The notes: generated by a model from the letters alone, not told the origin. DNA of 64,000 nucleotides from Rathayibacter tritici (GCF_002932875.1 NZ_PSWS01000003.1:1-64000), one strand, 5' to 3'; shown: positions 54,436 to 63,953, counted from the stretch's first letter. Translations and numbers: made by a program.

Positions 54436-55881
54436 TCAGCGGTGCTGGTCGGACGCGCTCTCCTCGGGAGCGCGAGCGGGAGTAGGAGCGTCGGCGGGAC
54501 CGACAGCCGCGCGGATCCCCCCGTCCCCGGACTCCGCGGGCGCACCGGCAGACGACTCCTCCCGAAGGTACTGCGCCGAGATTATCCGGTACGGCCGCGT
54601 GAGCAGCGCCGCGCAGGCCGCCACGATCATGATCACTCCCCCGACGAGGAACACAAGGGCGATCCCCCGGCCGACTCCGTCGCCGAGCAGCCCGCCGAAC
54701 GCCGACCGTCCGGCGGGCGACTCCATATACGGGATGAGCGCGAATTCGGCGATCGGCGCGATGAGGAACGCGGTCACCGGAGCCGCGGCCGATTCGCATG
54801 CCGCGGCGAAGCCGAAGACACGCCCCTGGGTCTCGAACGGCACAACCTTCTGGATCACGGTCTGCTCGGCGGCCTCGATGGCGGGGATCAGCGTCATGTA
54901 GATCCAGATGCCGCCCGCGTAGAGCCACCACCAGTCGCGGAGCGTGAAGACCGCGCCGATCAGACCCATCGCCGCCACGAGGAGCAGCATCGTCCGGATC
55001 GGGTTCCGCCCGAGCCCGAACCGTGCGACCAGCAGTCCGCCGATGACGAATCCGGTCGCCGTCACGCCGAGCACGACTCCCCACAGCTCGACCGGGAACA
55101 ACTCGAGCCCGTACGGGTCCATCAGCGCCAGGTAGACGCCGCCGATCAGGTTGTTGAATGTCGAGAAGACGATCAGCGCGAACAGGCCGGTCGCCGCCCG
55201 CACCGCGGTGATGCTGCCGCGCAGGTCGATCAGTGGCGCCCGGCCTCCCTCCGCTGCGGGCTTCTCCTCCGGGATGCGCAGGAACAGCAGGTGCACAAGG
55301 GCGGCAGCGGACGCGCCGATCGCGATCGCCATCGTCCACCCCATGCCGAGCAGGCCGATGGACAGCCCGCTGAAAACGCTCGTCACCACGAAGGCGAGGC
55401 CCTGGACGGTGCCGACCAGGCCGTTCGCGCGGGCGTGCCGCTCGACCGGCACCAGCAGCGTCACGGTCGTGGAGAGGGCGATGTTGCGCATGTTCTCGAT
55501 CACGGCGCCGAAGAGGATCGTGCCCGAGAACAGCCAGAACCACGCACCGCCGAAGTCGAGCAGCGCGGCCTCGGGGAGGGCGAGATACAGGCCGCCGGAG
55601 ACGCCGAACGAGACCAGCGTGACCGCTCCGGCGACCAGCATCACCCGGTACTTGCGGTGCCGGTCCACGATCGTGCCGAAGGCCATCGCGAAGATCGCGA
55701 TGAGCAGCATGTAGGCGCCGCCGATGATGCCGGTCGCGAGCACGGATCGCGTCTCGAGGTACACCCAGAAGGTGAGGGCGAACCAGAGGAAGCTCGTCGT
55801 CACGTTCGCGACGGCGGTGTTGAGGAGGATCTGGTGGAAGGAGCGCAGATCCGCCGCGTTCTCGGGTGCGGGTGCGGGCAT
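54436..55881 (-). CDS. MFS transporter
   Basis: 481 residues from ATG 55881, with GGAGGGA about 9 bases upstream; the frame starts seven codons earlier. About 12 hydrophobic segments span residues 10-440, with a polar Ala/Ser/Pro tail. FGTIVDRHRKYRVM is the motif A loop, and the layout resembles EntS/macrolide-efflux-type transporters. The substrate is unknown, and no regulator or enzyme is directly linked. Confidence 0.88.
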   Translation of the reverse strand: MPAPAPENAADLRSFHQILLNTAVANVTTSFLWFALTFWVYLETRSVLATGIIGGAYMLLIAIFAMAFGTIVDRHRKYRVMLVAGAVTLVSFGVSGGLYLALPEAALLDFGGAWFWLFSGTILFGAVIENMRNIALSTTVTLLVPVERHARANGLVGTVQGLAFVVTSVFSGLSIGLLGMGWTMAIAIGASAAALVHLLFLRIPEEKPAAEGGRAPLIDLRGSITAVRAATGLFALIVFSTFNNLIGGVYLALMDPYGLELFPVELWGVVLGVTATGFVIGGLLVARFGLGRNPIRTMLLLVAAMGLIGAVFTLRDWWWLYAGGIWIYMTLIPAIEAAEQTVIQKVVPFETQGRVFGFAAACESAAAPVTAFLIAPIAEFALIPYMESPAGRSAFGGLLGDGVGRGIALVFLVGGVIMIVAACAALLTRPYRIISAQYLREESSAGAPAESGDGGIRAAVGPADAPTPARAPEESASDQHR

Positions 55882-56031
55882 CCTCTTCCCTCCGCTCGGC
55901 AACGGTGCCGTCGACGTCTCAGCAGGACGCGAGCGCCGTCGGAGCCACTGTAGGACCGCGGCGTCGGCGCGTCGAGAGCAGGCGGCCCCCGGCCGACGGC
56001 GGCGCCCGTCTCAGGTCGCACGTTCTCCTCG

Positions 56032-56151
56032 ATGACCGGTTCTCACGCTCGCCGTCTCGGATCTCCCGCAGTTCCTCGCCGGATCGACACCGGGCTGTGC
56101 AAGGAGTTCTACGAGCTGGCCGGCGAGGACGTCGTCTGGCGCAGGGAGTGA
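56032..56151 (+). CDS. Possible 39-residue small protein or gene remnant
   Basis: A short forward frame from ATG 56032 to TGA 56149-56151. The second half (GLCKEFYELAGEDVVWRRE) has a normal protein composition, unlike typical noise of this GC content. It overlaps the 3' end of the antiporter gene on the other strand by 43 bases, and no ribosome binding site is seen. It could be a truncated gene end or chance. The rest of 55882-56031 shows nothing. Confidence 0.25.
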   Translation: MTGSHARRLGSPAVPRRIDTGLCKEFYELAGEDVVWRRE

Positions 56152-57350
56152 GCGCTGTCGCCATACAGCCGACGGATCAGAACCGGGCCGCCGATTCCGT
56201 GCAGGAGCAGGCTCCCGACGATGACGAAGCTGGTGGCCGCCAGGACGTCCAGGCCCTCCTCGGCGGAGAGCGCGTTGACCGCGATCAGAGCGAACACGAT
56301 CGACGCCGCACCGCGCGGCCCGAGGAGGGCGATGATCAGGCGCTCCTTCCGCGTGGCCCTCGTCCCCAGCAGGGCGATCAGGACAGGAACGATGCGGCCG
56401 ACCGTCAACGCGAAGAATGCGAGGAAAAACGCCGGCCACCAGTCCCGGTAGCCGGTGACGAGGATGATCGCGGCGATCCCGAACGTGAACCACAGCAGCA
56501 GGGTCAGGAACGAGGTCACATCCTCGACCAGCGGTATCTCCACGTGGTCGTCCCACCCGCGACCCCGGGCCAGCCGGAAAGCGATGCCGCAGACGAAGGC
56601 GGCGACGAAGCCGTTGCCGCCGACCGGGACCGCGGCGGCGAAGGTCAGCACAGGCAGCGCGAGCAGACCGATCCGGATGCTCTGACCGTCCGCCCATCCC
56701 GCTGATCGCGCGAGACGGAAAAGCCGCCCGGCGACCACGCCCAGCACGGCCCCGACGACGATGGCGACGAGGCCGGCCGGCGCCGCGGTGAGAAACGCGT
56801 CGACGGCGTCATGTCCGGGCTGGGCCGACCCGGCGGCCAGAGCGAGAGCGGCGAGGAACACCGGTGCGACGAGGCCGTCGTTGTAGCCGCTCTCGATGCT
56901 GAGCCAGCGCCGGACCCTGGCGGGGATTCGCGTATCTCGGACGATCGACAGGTCCGGTGCGAAGTCGACCGGTGTCGCGATGCAGGCGATGGCGACCACG
57001 ACGGGGACCGAGAGCCCGAGGGGAAGGGCCAGACCAACGGCGAGGATGCAGGCGAGGGAGAGCGGCAATGCGATGAGCAACAGCCGCAACGGGACAGCAG
57101 TGAGCACCGCGCGAGGGGGGCCCTTGACGTCGACCGCGTCCACGAAGAGCAGGAGAGCGAGGATCACCTCGGCACCGAGAAGAGCTGCGTGCGAGTCGAG
57201 GAACAGCACGCTCTCCCCCACAACGAACCAGCCGGCGACGGCACCGAGCAGCGTCATCAGGAGAGGCCCGCTGACAGCGAGTCTCCGCAGCCTGCGGTGG
57301 GTCAACGCCCAGACGACGGTGGCTCCGGTCACGAGTAGCAAGGCAGTCAC
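56109..57350 (-). CDS. Cation:proton antiporter, CPA1 family
   Basis: 413 residues with about 12 hydrophobic segments. The ion-binding region reads ATPVDFAPDLSIV, and SIESGYNDGLVAPVFLAAL carries the ND pair typical of NhaP/CPA1 electroneutral exchangers; FGPRGAAS-like LLGPRGAASIVFAL follows. It should exchange Na+ or K+ for H+ across the membrane. No cytosolic C-terminal regulatory domain is present. It is monocistronic. Confidence 0.9.
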   Translation of the reverse strand: MTALLLVTGATVVWALTHRRLRRLAVSGPLLMTLLGAVAGWFVVGESVLFLDSHAALLGAEVILALLLFVDAVDVKGPPRAVLTAVPLRLLLIALPLSLACILAVGLALPLGLSVPVVVAIACIATPVDFAPDLSIVRDTRIPARVRRWLSIESGYNDGLVAPVFLAALALAAGSAQPGHDAVDAFLTAAPAGLVAIVVGAVLGVVAGRLFRLARSAGWADGQSIRIGLLALPVLTFAAAVPVGGNGFVAAFVCGIAFRLARGRGWDDHVEIPLVEDVTSFLTLLLWFTFGIAAIILVTGYRDWWPAFFLAFFALTVGRIVPVLIALLGTRATRKERLIIALLGPRGAASIVFALIAVNALSAEEGLDVLAATSFVIVGSLLLHGIGGPVLIRRLYGDSAHSLRQTTSSPASS

Positions 57351-57414
57351 GGACCGACCGTAGTCCGCCTCACGGCACGCGCCAGCGCCGGGCCAGCAGA
57401 CGCGCCACGACCAC

Positions 57415-57491
57415 CTCCGGCTCGCAGAAACACGTCCGGCTCGCGGAAGGTGTCCACTCCCACGAGCCGAACACGTTTCCGCGAGCCGGAG
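57415..57491. terminator. 29-bp imperfect inverted repeat downstream of GH43
   Basis: 57415-57443 pairs with 57463-57491 with four mismatches around a 19-base loop. Each arm contains CTCCGGCTCGC and CGGCTCG elements, so the arm also has an internal repeat. It lies 12 bases beyond the GH43 stop and probably terminates that operon. Confidence 0.6.
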
Positions 57492-57503
57492 ATGCTCAGC
57501 CCG

Positions 57504-59921
57504 TTACGAGCAGGGGCGTGCCGCGTACGGTGCGCTCACCTGCGTGGAGACAGCCTTCCCCTCGATCGTCGCGGAGGCGGCGACCGTCACCGCACCGGCG
57601 GCCAGGTCGGCCTGACGGGTGGTGAAGGCGTGCGACACGGTCTTGCCGGCGGCCACCGAGGCGACCGTCTTCGTGCCGTACGGCGAGGTCATCGTGACCG
57701 ACACCGTCTCGTCCGACTGGTTGGTCGCCTGCACGGTGAGGATCGCCTTGCCCACGATGCAGCGGGTGGCGGCGGCGGCCGTGACCTCGAGCGCCGGTGC
57801 GGCCTCGCCCTCGGTGAAGGCGAAGGTGTCGAGCTCGAACAGGTCACCGGTGGGTCCGGAGTAGCTGAAGTACACGTCGTGCACTCCGGTCGCCCCGGTC
57901 AGCGCGGCGCTGACGTCGGTCCATTCGCCGGTCGTCCCGGTCACCGGGACGGTGCCCGCGACGGGTCCGGTCTCGGAGTCGAGGCGCATCGTGATGGAGC
58001 CGCCGGCCTGCAGAGCCTTGGCGCGAGCGGTGAACGTCGCCGCTCCGGTGTCGCCGAAGTCGACGGCCGAGAGGGCGGTCCAGTCGCCGTTGTCGAGGTC
58101 CTTCAGCACCAGGTTCTGCGTCGCTCCGGCCGTGGGGGTGCCCAGCGGCGCGGTGGCGATGCCCTTACTCCAGCCGATGGTCTCGGCGGGGAAGGTGCGG
58201 TACGGATCGAAGTCCTTCACCTGGTCGACGCCCTTGTAGTCGCCGACCACCTGCTGCACCGTGCCGTCGGCCGTGAACTGCAGCTCCTGGATGTGCGGGC
58301 TGCGGTACCCCTGGGTGGTGTTCCCGTTGATCCGCTTGTTGAGGGTGGGGGCGTGATAGGTGAAGTAGTACTTGCCGCCCAGCTCGAAGACCGACTGGTG
58401 GTTGTTGCCGCCGGTGCCTGCTCCGAAGAACTGGCTCTGGTTCGGGAACATCACGCCGGCGTACGCCTCCTTGGGCCACGACATCGGGTCGTCCGAGATC
58501 ATGTAGCCGATCTCACCGCCGCCCGGATAGCCGGGCACGCGGGTCTGATTGCCGCCGAAGTCGTTGCCGCCGAAGTGCGAGGAGTAGGAGAGGTAGTACT
58601 TGCCCTCGCGCTCGAAGACCTGAGCCGCCTCGAAGGCGACGGGCGCATCCACGACCGCGGAGGTGCCCTCGGTCGAGATCATGTCGTCACCGAGCTGGAT
58701 GACGCGGATGTTCTTCGGGTTGTTGAAGCGCTCGGCCGCGGGGAGCGCGGTCGAGGCGGGTCCGCCTCCGAAGAACAGGTAGCCCTGTCCGTCGTCATCG
58801 ACCAGCGGAGCCGGGTCGAACTTCCACGCGACGTCCTCGGCGCCCGGAGTGGACGCGTTGATGAGCGTGGAGGTGCGCTGGCTGGTCCACGGGCCCACCG
58901 GCGAGTCACCGGTGATCACGTTGCTGGAGCCGCCGCCGTTGGCGTAGTAGAGGAAGTACTTCTCGACTCCGTTCACGGTCTTCTTGGCCATGCCCGGTGC
59001 CCACGAGTTGCCCGTGAAGGGAGCGACTCCGGAGGAGCCGGCGACCTGGATCTCGCCGTGATCGGTCCAGTTGACGAGGTCATCCGAGGAGATCACGGTG
59101 ATCTGGTTGATCTTGCCGTAGTCGATCCCCGCCGAAACGCCGGTAGCCGGATCCGGCGAGTAGCCCTGGGTGTCGTTCGTCATGTACATGTACACGCGGC
59201 CGTTCTCGACGAAGCCGAAGCCGTCGGCTCCGAACTTCCAGCCGATGAGCGGGTTGTGATCGCCCGGCAGCTTGCCGACGACCTCGATCGTGCGCGAGGC
59301 GGGCGCGGGCGGTGCCGCTCCGACCAGTGACACGTCGTCGAGGGTGTAGTCCATCAGGTGCGTCTCGGGAGCCGCGGACGGAGTCGCCGTCCACGGCGTC
59401 TCGAAGAAGAGTCGCGTGGTGGCGACGCTCTGACCGGCAGGAACGGTGAACGATCCGCTGATCGTGGCCCACTGGCCCTTCGTCGCGGTGACGCTCGCGA
59501 GGTTCGTGTACGAGCCTCCGCCGTAGTGCATGGTGGCGAAGAACTGCTTGGTCGCGGGGCTCGCGGCGGCGTCGTACTTGATCTGCGCCTTCACCTGATA
59601 GGTCTGCCCGGCGACGACCTTGCCGCTGAGGTCCTGCATCGCCCCGGATCCGGTGGTGGTGCGGGAGCTGACCTTCGCGGCCGCAGCGCCGGTGCGGGCG
59701 TCCGCCGTGGTGGCGATGACTCCGGAGTCGGCGGCGTTGCCGTTGTTCACGAACCAGCTCGCGGTGCCGTTCTCGAAACCGCCGTTGACGACGAGCTCCG
59801 TCTCGGCCGCTGTCGAGGTCTGGGCGGCGAACGGCGCCACCAGCAGTGCGGTCAGCGCGGCCGTGGCCAGCAGTCTGAGCCGCAACCGCCCCTGTGGAGC
59901 GGTGTCTACGTGTGTTCTCAC
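57504..59921 (-). CDS. Secreted GH43 glycosidase with N-terminal CBM4/9-like domain
   Basis: 805 residues from GTG 59921, with AAGGAGGA 5 bases upstream. After a signal peptide a CBM4/9-like module starts at ELVVNGGFENG. The GH43 five-blade propeller shows GADGFGFVENGRVYMYMTND (base Asp), AWKFDPAPLVDDDGQGYLFF (second Asp) and AFEAAQVFEREGKYYLSYS (acid Glu). A CBM6-like module near residues 580-690 and a C-terminal domain with TRCI and terminal Cys follow. The probable substrate is arabinan or arabinoxylan from plants. It forms the end of a three-gene operon. Confidence 0.92.
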   Translation of the reverse strand: MRTHVDTAPQGRLRLRLLATAALTALLVAPFAAQTSTAAETELVVNGGFENGTASWFVNNGNAADSGVIATTADARTGAAAAKVSSRTTTGSGAMQDLSGKVVAGQTYQVKAQIKYDAAASPATKQFFATMHYGGGSYTNLASVTATKGQWATISGSFTVPAGQSVATTRLFFETPWTATPSAAPETHLMDYTLDDVSLVGAAPPAPASRTIEVVGKLPGDHNPLIGWKFGADGFGFVENGRVYMYMTNDTQGYSPDPATGVSAGIDYGKINQITVISSDDLVNWTDHGEIQVAGSSGVAPFTGNSWAPGMAKKTVNGVEKYFLYYANGGGSSNVITGDSPVGPWTSQRTSTLINASTPGAEDVAWKFDPAPLVDDDGQGYLFFGGGPASTALPAAERFNNPKNIRVIQLGDDMISTEGTSAVVDAPVAFEAAQVFEREGKYYLSYSSHFGGNDFGGNQTRVPGYPGGGEIGYMISDDPMSWPKEAYAGVMFPNQSQFFGAGTGGNNHQSVFELGGKYYFTYHAPTLNKRINGNTTQGYRSPHIQELQFTADGTVQQVVGDYKGVDQVKDFDPYRTFPAETIGWSKGIATAPLGTPTAGATQNLVLKDLDNGDWTALSAVDFGDTGAATFTARAKALQAGGSITMRLDSETGPVAGTVPVTGTTGEWTDVSAALTGATGVHDVYFSYSGPTGDLFELDTFAFTEGEAAPALEVTAAAATRCIVGKAILTVQATNQSDETVSVTMTSPYGTKTVASVAAGKTVSHAFTTRQADLAAGAVTVAASATIEGKAVSTQVSAPYAARPCS

Positions 59922-59982
59922 GGATCCTCCTTGATCGTGTCGTGCAGGAGATCGACGACGAGTGCCGCCGACGGGTTCGGGG

Positions 59983-60011
59983 CCGGGGGCGGCCGCGCGG
60001 GCCGCCCCCGG
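59983..60011 (-). terminator. GC hairpin between the two GH43 genes
   Basis: CCGGGGGCGGCC (59983-59994) pairs perfectly with 60000-60011 around 5 bases. It lies just after the upstream GH43 stop and 62 bases before the next start. It may reduce transcription of the distal GH43 gene. Confidence 0.6.
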
Positions 60012-60016
60012 GGATC

Positions 60017-62908
60017 TCAGCCGCACGAGGCGGCCGGGTGGGGGGCTCGCACCTCGGTCGTGACGGACTCGCCGTCGACCGTGGCGGTCGCGGTCACCAC
60101 CACGTCGGCCGCGGGCACCGAGGCGGCACGCGTGCTGAAGGCGTGGCTCGTCGTGGCACCCGGGGCGAGGGCGGCGACTGTCTTCGTGCCGGAGGCGCTC
60201 TGCATCCGCAGGGCGACGGGCACGTCGTCGGCGTTGGTCGCCCGGATGGTCACGACGACCTTCCCGGCGATGCAGCGGGTCGCGGCCGCCGCGGCGACGT
60301 CGAGCGACGCCCCCTTCAGCGTGCCGAGGCGGGCCAGCTGGTAGCTGAGCGCGCGCTCCGGGGCGTCGATCTGATTCTGCGATCCCGCGGTGCCGACGGC
60401 CCGCGCCTTCGCGAGGACCGACTGGAGGTCGGACCAGGCGTCGGCCGGGTAATCGCCGGCGCGGAGGGTCGCCGCGTGGGCGATCGCCGCGTCGAGCTGC
60501 GAGCGGTCCAGCGCCTTCCCCTCGGAGGAGAGGGTGTCGCTGAGGAGGAACTCGTCGACGTCGACATGGCCGCCGGCCGTCGTCGTGGCGTAGCTGAACA
60601 GCCCGAGGCGGTGACCCATGAAGTGCGTGAGCTGTCCGTCGAGGGTCTGCGGGCCGACGCGGGAGCCGAGCTTCGTCCAGCTCTTCCCGTCGAGGCTGTA
60701 GGAGAAGGTAGTCCACAGCTGCCCGGCCGGGGCCGAGAGCTCGAGGTCGGCCTTGAGGCGCACCTGCGAGGCGTCCCCCAGCGCGGCAGTGGTTCCGGGG
60801 AGGAACGACTCGACGGCCGCCTGGTCGAAGGTCGTCGCGAACGGCTGGCTGCGATTCACGACGCCCACGGTGTTCACGCCGTCGACGCGCTTCACGGCGA
60901 CGTACGAGAAGCCGCGGTTGTAGGCCGCGAGCCCGGCGACGTCACCGTCCTTCATGCCGGAGACGTCGAACGCCGCCTCCGCCGACTGCTTCGGCGCGAC
61001 GATGCGCTGGGAGAGCGTGTTGCGCGCCTCCTCCAGGTACGTCAGCTCGGGCGAGCCCGAGAGGCGGGTGTGCGCGGCCGTGCCGCTGAGCACCTTCCCG
61101 TTGGTGAGGCGGAGCCAGCCCTCGCGCTCGGTCAGCGACCAGTAGCGGTTGTCGGGGGCGTGGTTCCACTGCCAGGGCAGGGCGAGGTGCGAGCCGTTGG
61201 GCTCGATCTCGGCCGCGGTCGGGCGCTCGAGGGTGGGCGCGGCTCCCACGAGCGAGACGTCGTCGAGCAGGTAGTCCACGCTCGAGGACGCCGGCTGCGG
61301 GTTACCCCACGGCGTCTCGACGGCGAACTTCACGCTGGCGACATTCGCGGTCTCGGGCACCGTGTAGGTCCCCGTGATCGTCGTCCACTGACCCTGCGCG
61401 ACCGCGGCCGAGGCCATCGTCACCGGGCCGGAGCCGAAGTCGGCGCAGAGGTTGAAGCGGATCGACGCGGGGCCGGTCGTGTACTTCACCTTCGCGGACA
61501 CGGTGTAGGTCACGCCGCGCTGCATCTTCTGCGCGAGCAGCTGGTTCGGGCCCGAACCGTTGAGGGTGCGGGTGCCCACGCGGAGCGCGGCGGTCCCCGA
61601 CGCTGGGTCGGTCGTGTGGGCCGAGAGCGTCGCGCCGAATTGGCCGGCCCACGGCGCCGTCCCCGACTCCGCCCCCGGGTTCTGCAGCAGCTGCACGCCG
61701 AGCAGCGACGAGTCGTAGGCCGGCGCGGGCGGGATCGTCCACGACTCGTCCTGGTATGCCTTCGCCGGGGCGTCGTTGTCGAAGTCGTCCGAGACGACGA
61801 TGCTCTTCTGCCGCTCGAACAGCTCCTCCTCGGCGCTGAGGCGGATCGGCTTCGGGAAGCTTCCGCCCACCGGCACCGAGCCGTTCGTGCCGAAGGTCGG
61901 CCAGCCGTCCTTCCAGGTCGCCGGGATCAGACCCGGGATGCGGCCCGTCGGGAAGCTGTCGCGGAAGAACATGCCGTGCCAGGCGGTCGAGCCGTCCTCC
62001 TTCGCGATCGGCACCAGGCTCCCCTGGGCGAACCCGCTGGAGTTCAGCACGCCCTTGCCCTCGTAGGGGTTGCTGCCGTCGGCGGTCGCGTAGCGGCCCA
62101 GCAGCTCGGAGGAACGGAACAGTGCCACCTGGCGGCCCTGGCCAGAGGGCCAGGTGATGATCACGATGTAGTACTGCCCGTCGATGTACTGCACCTGCGC
62201 GCCCTCGAACAGCCCGCCGAGGTAGGCGGCGCCCGGGTAGTCGGTGGTGCGGAGGATGTTCGGGTACTCCGCGACGACGGTCGTGAGGTCCTCGCTCAGC
62301 TTCACGGCACTGGTCGATCCGGAGCCGTAGAAGATGTACGGAGTGCCGCCGTTGGCGTCATCGAAGAAGAGCGACGGGTCGTGGAAGGCGCGGCCGAGGG
62401 CGACGCGCGTCCAGGCTCCGTCCTCGATGTCGTCGGTGGAGTAGAGATACGAGCCACCGAGGTTGTTGGTGTTGAAGACCGCGTAGTAGCGGCCGTCGTG
62501 GTACCGCAGCGACGAGGCCCACTGGCCGTTGCCGTAGGAGTTCTGCCCGTTGCGGAGCGAGAACCGGTCGCCGATCTCGAGCCGATCGAAGACGTAGTTG
62601 ACGATCTCCCAGTTGACCAGGTCGTACGACTTCATGATCGGAGCGCCCGGGCTCAGGTGCATCGTGGTGCTGATCATGTAGTAGATGTCGCGGCCCTCGT
62701 CGTTCTCGGAGGCGGGCACGCGTTCGACCGAGACGTCCGGGACGTCCGCGTTGAGCAGCGGCACGGAGTAGGTGCCGTCACCGCGGTCGGTCGAGGTGGA
62801 CGAGGGCTTCGGCGACCACGGTTCGGCCGCGCCCGCGGGGGCCGCCAGCATCCCCGCCGCGAGCAGCGCGCCGACCGTCGCCGCAGCAACCGTGCGCAGG
62901 GTGATCAT
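60017..62908 (-). CDS. Secreted GH43 beta-xylosidase-like enzyme with accessory domains
   Basis: 963 residues from ATG 62908, overlapping the upstream stop in an ATGA. A signal peptide is followed by GH43 with NADVPDVSVERVPASEN (base Asp), the HLSPGAPIMKSYDLVNWEIVNYVFD segment, HDPSLFFDDANGG and FEGAQVQYIDGQYYI (acid Glu). A CBM4/9-like insert begins at QLLQNPGAESG near residue 390, a C-terminal beta-sandwich of GH43_C2 type follows, then a FIVAR-like helix bundle and a terminal domain like that of the other GH43. It probably acts on xylan or arabinoxylan outside the cell. Confidence 0.92.
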   Translation of the reverse strand: MITLRTVAAATVGALLAAGMLAAPAGAAEPWSPKPSSTSTDRGDGTYSVPLLNADVPDVSVERVPASENDEGRDIYYMISTTMHLSPGAPIMKSYDLVNWEIVNYVFDRLEIGDRFSLRNGQNSYGNGQWASSLRYHDGRYYAVFNTNNLGGSYLYSTDDIEDGAWTRVALGRAFHDPSLFFDDANGGTPYIFYGSGSTSAVKLSEDLTTVVAEYPNILRTTDYPGAAYLGGLFEGAQVQYIDGQYYIVIITWPSGQGRQVALFRSSELLGRYATADGSNPYEGKGVLNSSGFAQGSLVPIAKEDGSTAWHGMFFRDSFPTGRIPGLIPATWKDGWPTFGTNGSVPVGGSFPKPIRLSAEEELFERQKSIVVSDDFDNDAPAKAYQDESWTIPPAPAYDSSLLGVQLLQNPGAESGTAPWAGQFGATLSAHTTDPASGTAALRVGTRTLNGSGPNQLLAQKMQRGVTYTVSAKVKYTTGPASIRFNLCADFGSGPVTMASAAVAQGQWTTITGTYTVPETANVASVKFAVETPWGNPQPASSSVDYLLDDVSLVGAAPTLERPTAAEIEPNGSHLALPWQWNHAPDNRYWSLTEREGWLRLTNGKVLSGTAAHTRLSGSPELTYLEEARNTLSQRIVAPKQSAEAAFDVSGMKDGDVAGLAAYNRGFSYVAVKRVDGVNTVGVVNRSQPFATTFDQAAVESFLPGTTAALGDASQVRLKADLELSAPAGQLWTTFSYSLDGKSWTKLGSRVGPQTLDGQLTHFMGHRLGLFSYATTTAGGHVDVDEFLLSDTLSSEGKALDRSQLDAAIAHAATLRAGDYPADAWSDLQSVLAKARAVGTAGSQNQIDAPERALSYQLARLGTLKGASLDVAAAAATRCIAGKVVVTIRATNADDVPVALRMQSASGTKTVAALAPGATTSHAFSTRAASVPAADVVVTATATVDGESVTTEVRAPHPAASCG

Positions 62909-63546
62909 TCGAAGAGGGAGAGGGTCAGGACGGAGGAGTAGTCGCCGGGTGCGACGTCGGCCTCGGTCTTCAGGGTGAGTCCGGCGGTGACGCTCCACGA
63001 GCCGTCGGTCGCGGTCTCCTGCGAGTCGAGCGCGAGGGCGAGCAGCTCCTGATCGGCGAGGCCGACGGCATCGGCGCCCTCGTCCAGAACCGTCTCGACC
63101 GGGTCGCCCTCCGAGACGAGCCCGGACTCGCCGCCGTCGACGAGCGCGGGCGTCCAGCCGAGGTGATCGGCCGTGATCTCGTCCTGGTCGCCGTCGCCGG
63201 TGAAGGCGCTCGCCGAGCCGAGGACGTACCAGCCGGCGTCGTCCGGGATCTCGTCGGCGGTGCGAGTGTCGGTGACGGTCACGGTGGGCAGCTGCCCGGT
63301 GAACTGCCGGATCGTGGGAGTGGAGCCGGTCTCGGTCAGGTCGGCCGTCGATCCGGCGACGGACATCGCGAGGACGCCCGGCTGCTCCAGCTCGGCGATG
63401 CTGACGTTCACGTCGACGTCGTCCGCGCCGAGCTCGGTATCGGCGAACGCCGCCGCGGCGGCGACACCGCTGAGAAGGAGGCAGCCGGTGAGGGCGACGC
63501 CCGTGCGGGCGAGCAGGGCGGGGCGGGAGATGCGTCGCAGGGTCAT
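62905..63546 (-). CDS. Secreted WxL-like surface protein
   Basis: 213 residues from ATG 63546, with GAGGAGG 8 bases upstream. It has a signal peptide ending near AFA and then a beta-rich domain with TVTDTR, DDAGWYVLGSASAF and ADHLGWTPAL, a pattern seen in actinobacterial WxL-like wall proteins. It has no sorting signal or catalytic motif. It is the first gene of the GH43 operon and may help bind polysaccharide or the cell wall. The family call is tentative. Confidence 0.6.
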   Translation of the reverse strand: MTLRRISRPALLARTGVALTGCLLLSGVAAAAAFADTELGADDVDVNVSIAELEQPGVLAMSVAGSTADLTETGSTPTIRQFTGQLPTVTVTDTRTADEIPDDAGWYVLGSASAFTGDGDQDEITADHLGWTPALVDGGESGLVSEGDPVETVLDEGADAVGLADQELLALALDSQETATDGSWSVTAGLTLKTEADVAPGDYSSVLTLSLFE

Positions 63547-63844
63547 GGTGGTCCTCCTCGATCGGCACCGTCGCCGATCAGGTCGAGCGCGCAAGGCGCA
63601 GTGGGGGGCGGCGTTGAGGCCGCGACAGAGGGCGGCGCGCGCAGCATCGGAGCAGCGAAGTGATCGCCACCAGCGCACGAGGCGCGCGAGAAAGAACAGG
63701 GCGGTCCGTGCGTGGCGGCTTCCACAGCGTGGCCACTCGGACTCCAGCTCTCGATCCCCTCAGCGGTGAGGGGAGGGAGGCTGTCCCGGCATTCGTCGCA
63801 GTCGACCGCTGAGTGTTCGCTCAGCTAGTCTTGCGGGCAATGTT

Positions 63845-63862
63845 ATCGGGAACATTCCCGAT
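63845..63862. promoter_or_regulatory. LacI-type operator palindrome
   Basis: ATCGGGAA-CA-TTCCCGAT is an 18-base dyad with perfect 8-base arms, like operators of LacI-family sugar repressors. It lies 299 bases upstream of the secreted protein gene and 91 bases before the divergent start. The rest of 63547-63953 shows no gene. Confidence 0.65.
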
Positions 63863-63953
63863 TGCAAGGACGCATTCCGACGCGACAGAACGGCACGCCC
63901 CCTCGTCGTGGCCCCGCTGTGGCGGCCGGAGGGGAACGACGAGGGGGACGACG

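Noticed and set aside
59894-62941. 1015-codon forward frame opposite the second GH43 gene
   Set aside because: Antisense to a gene with signal peptide, GH43 motifs and a coupled start; the composition is Arg/Gly/Val noise.
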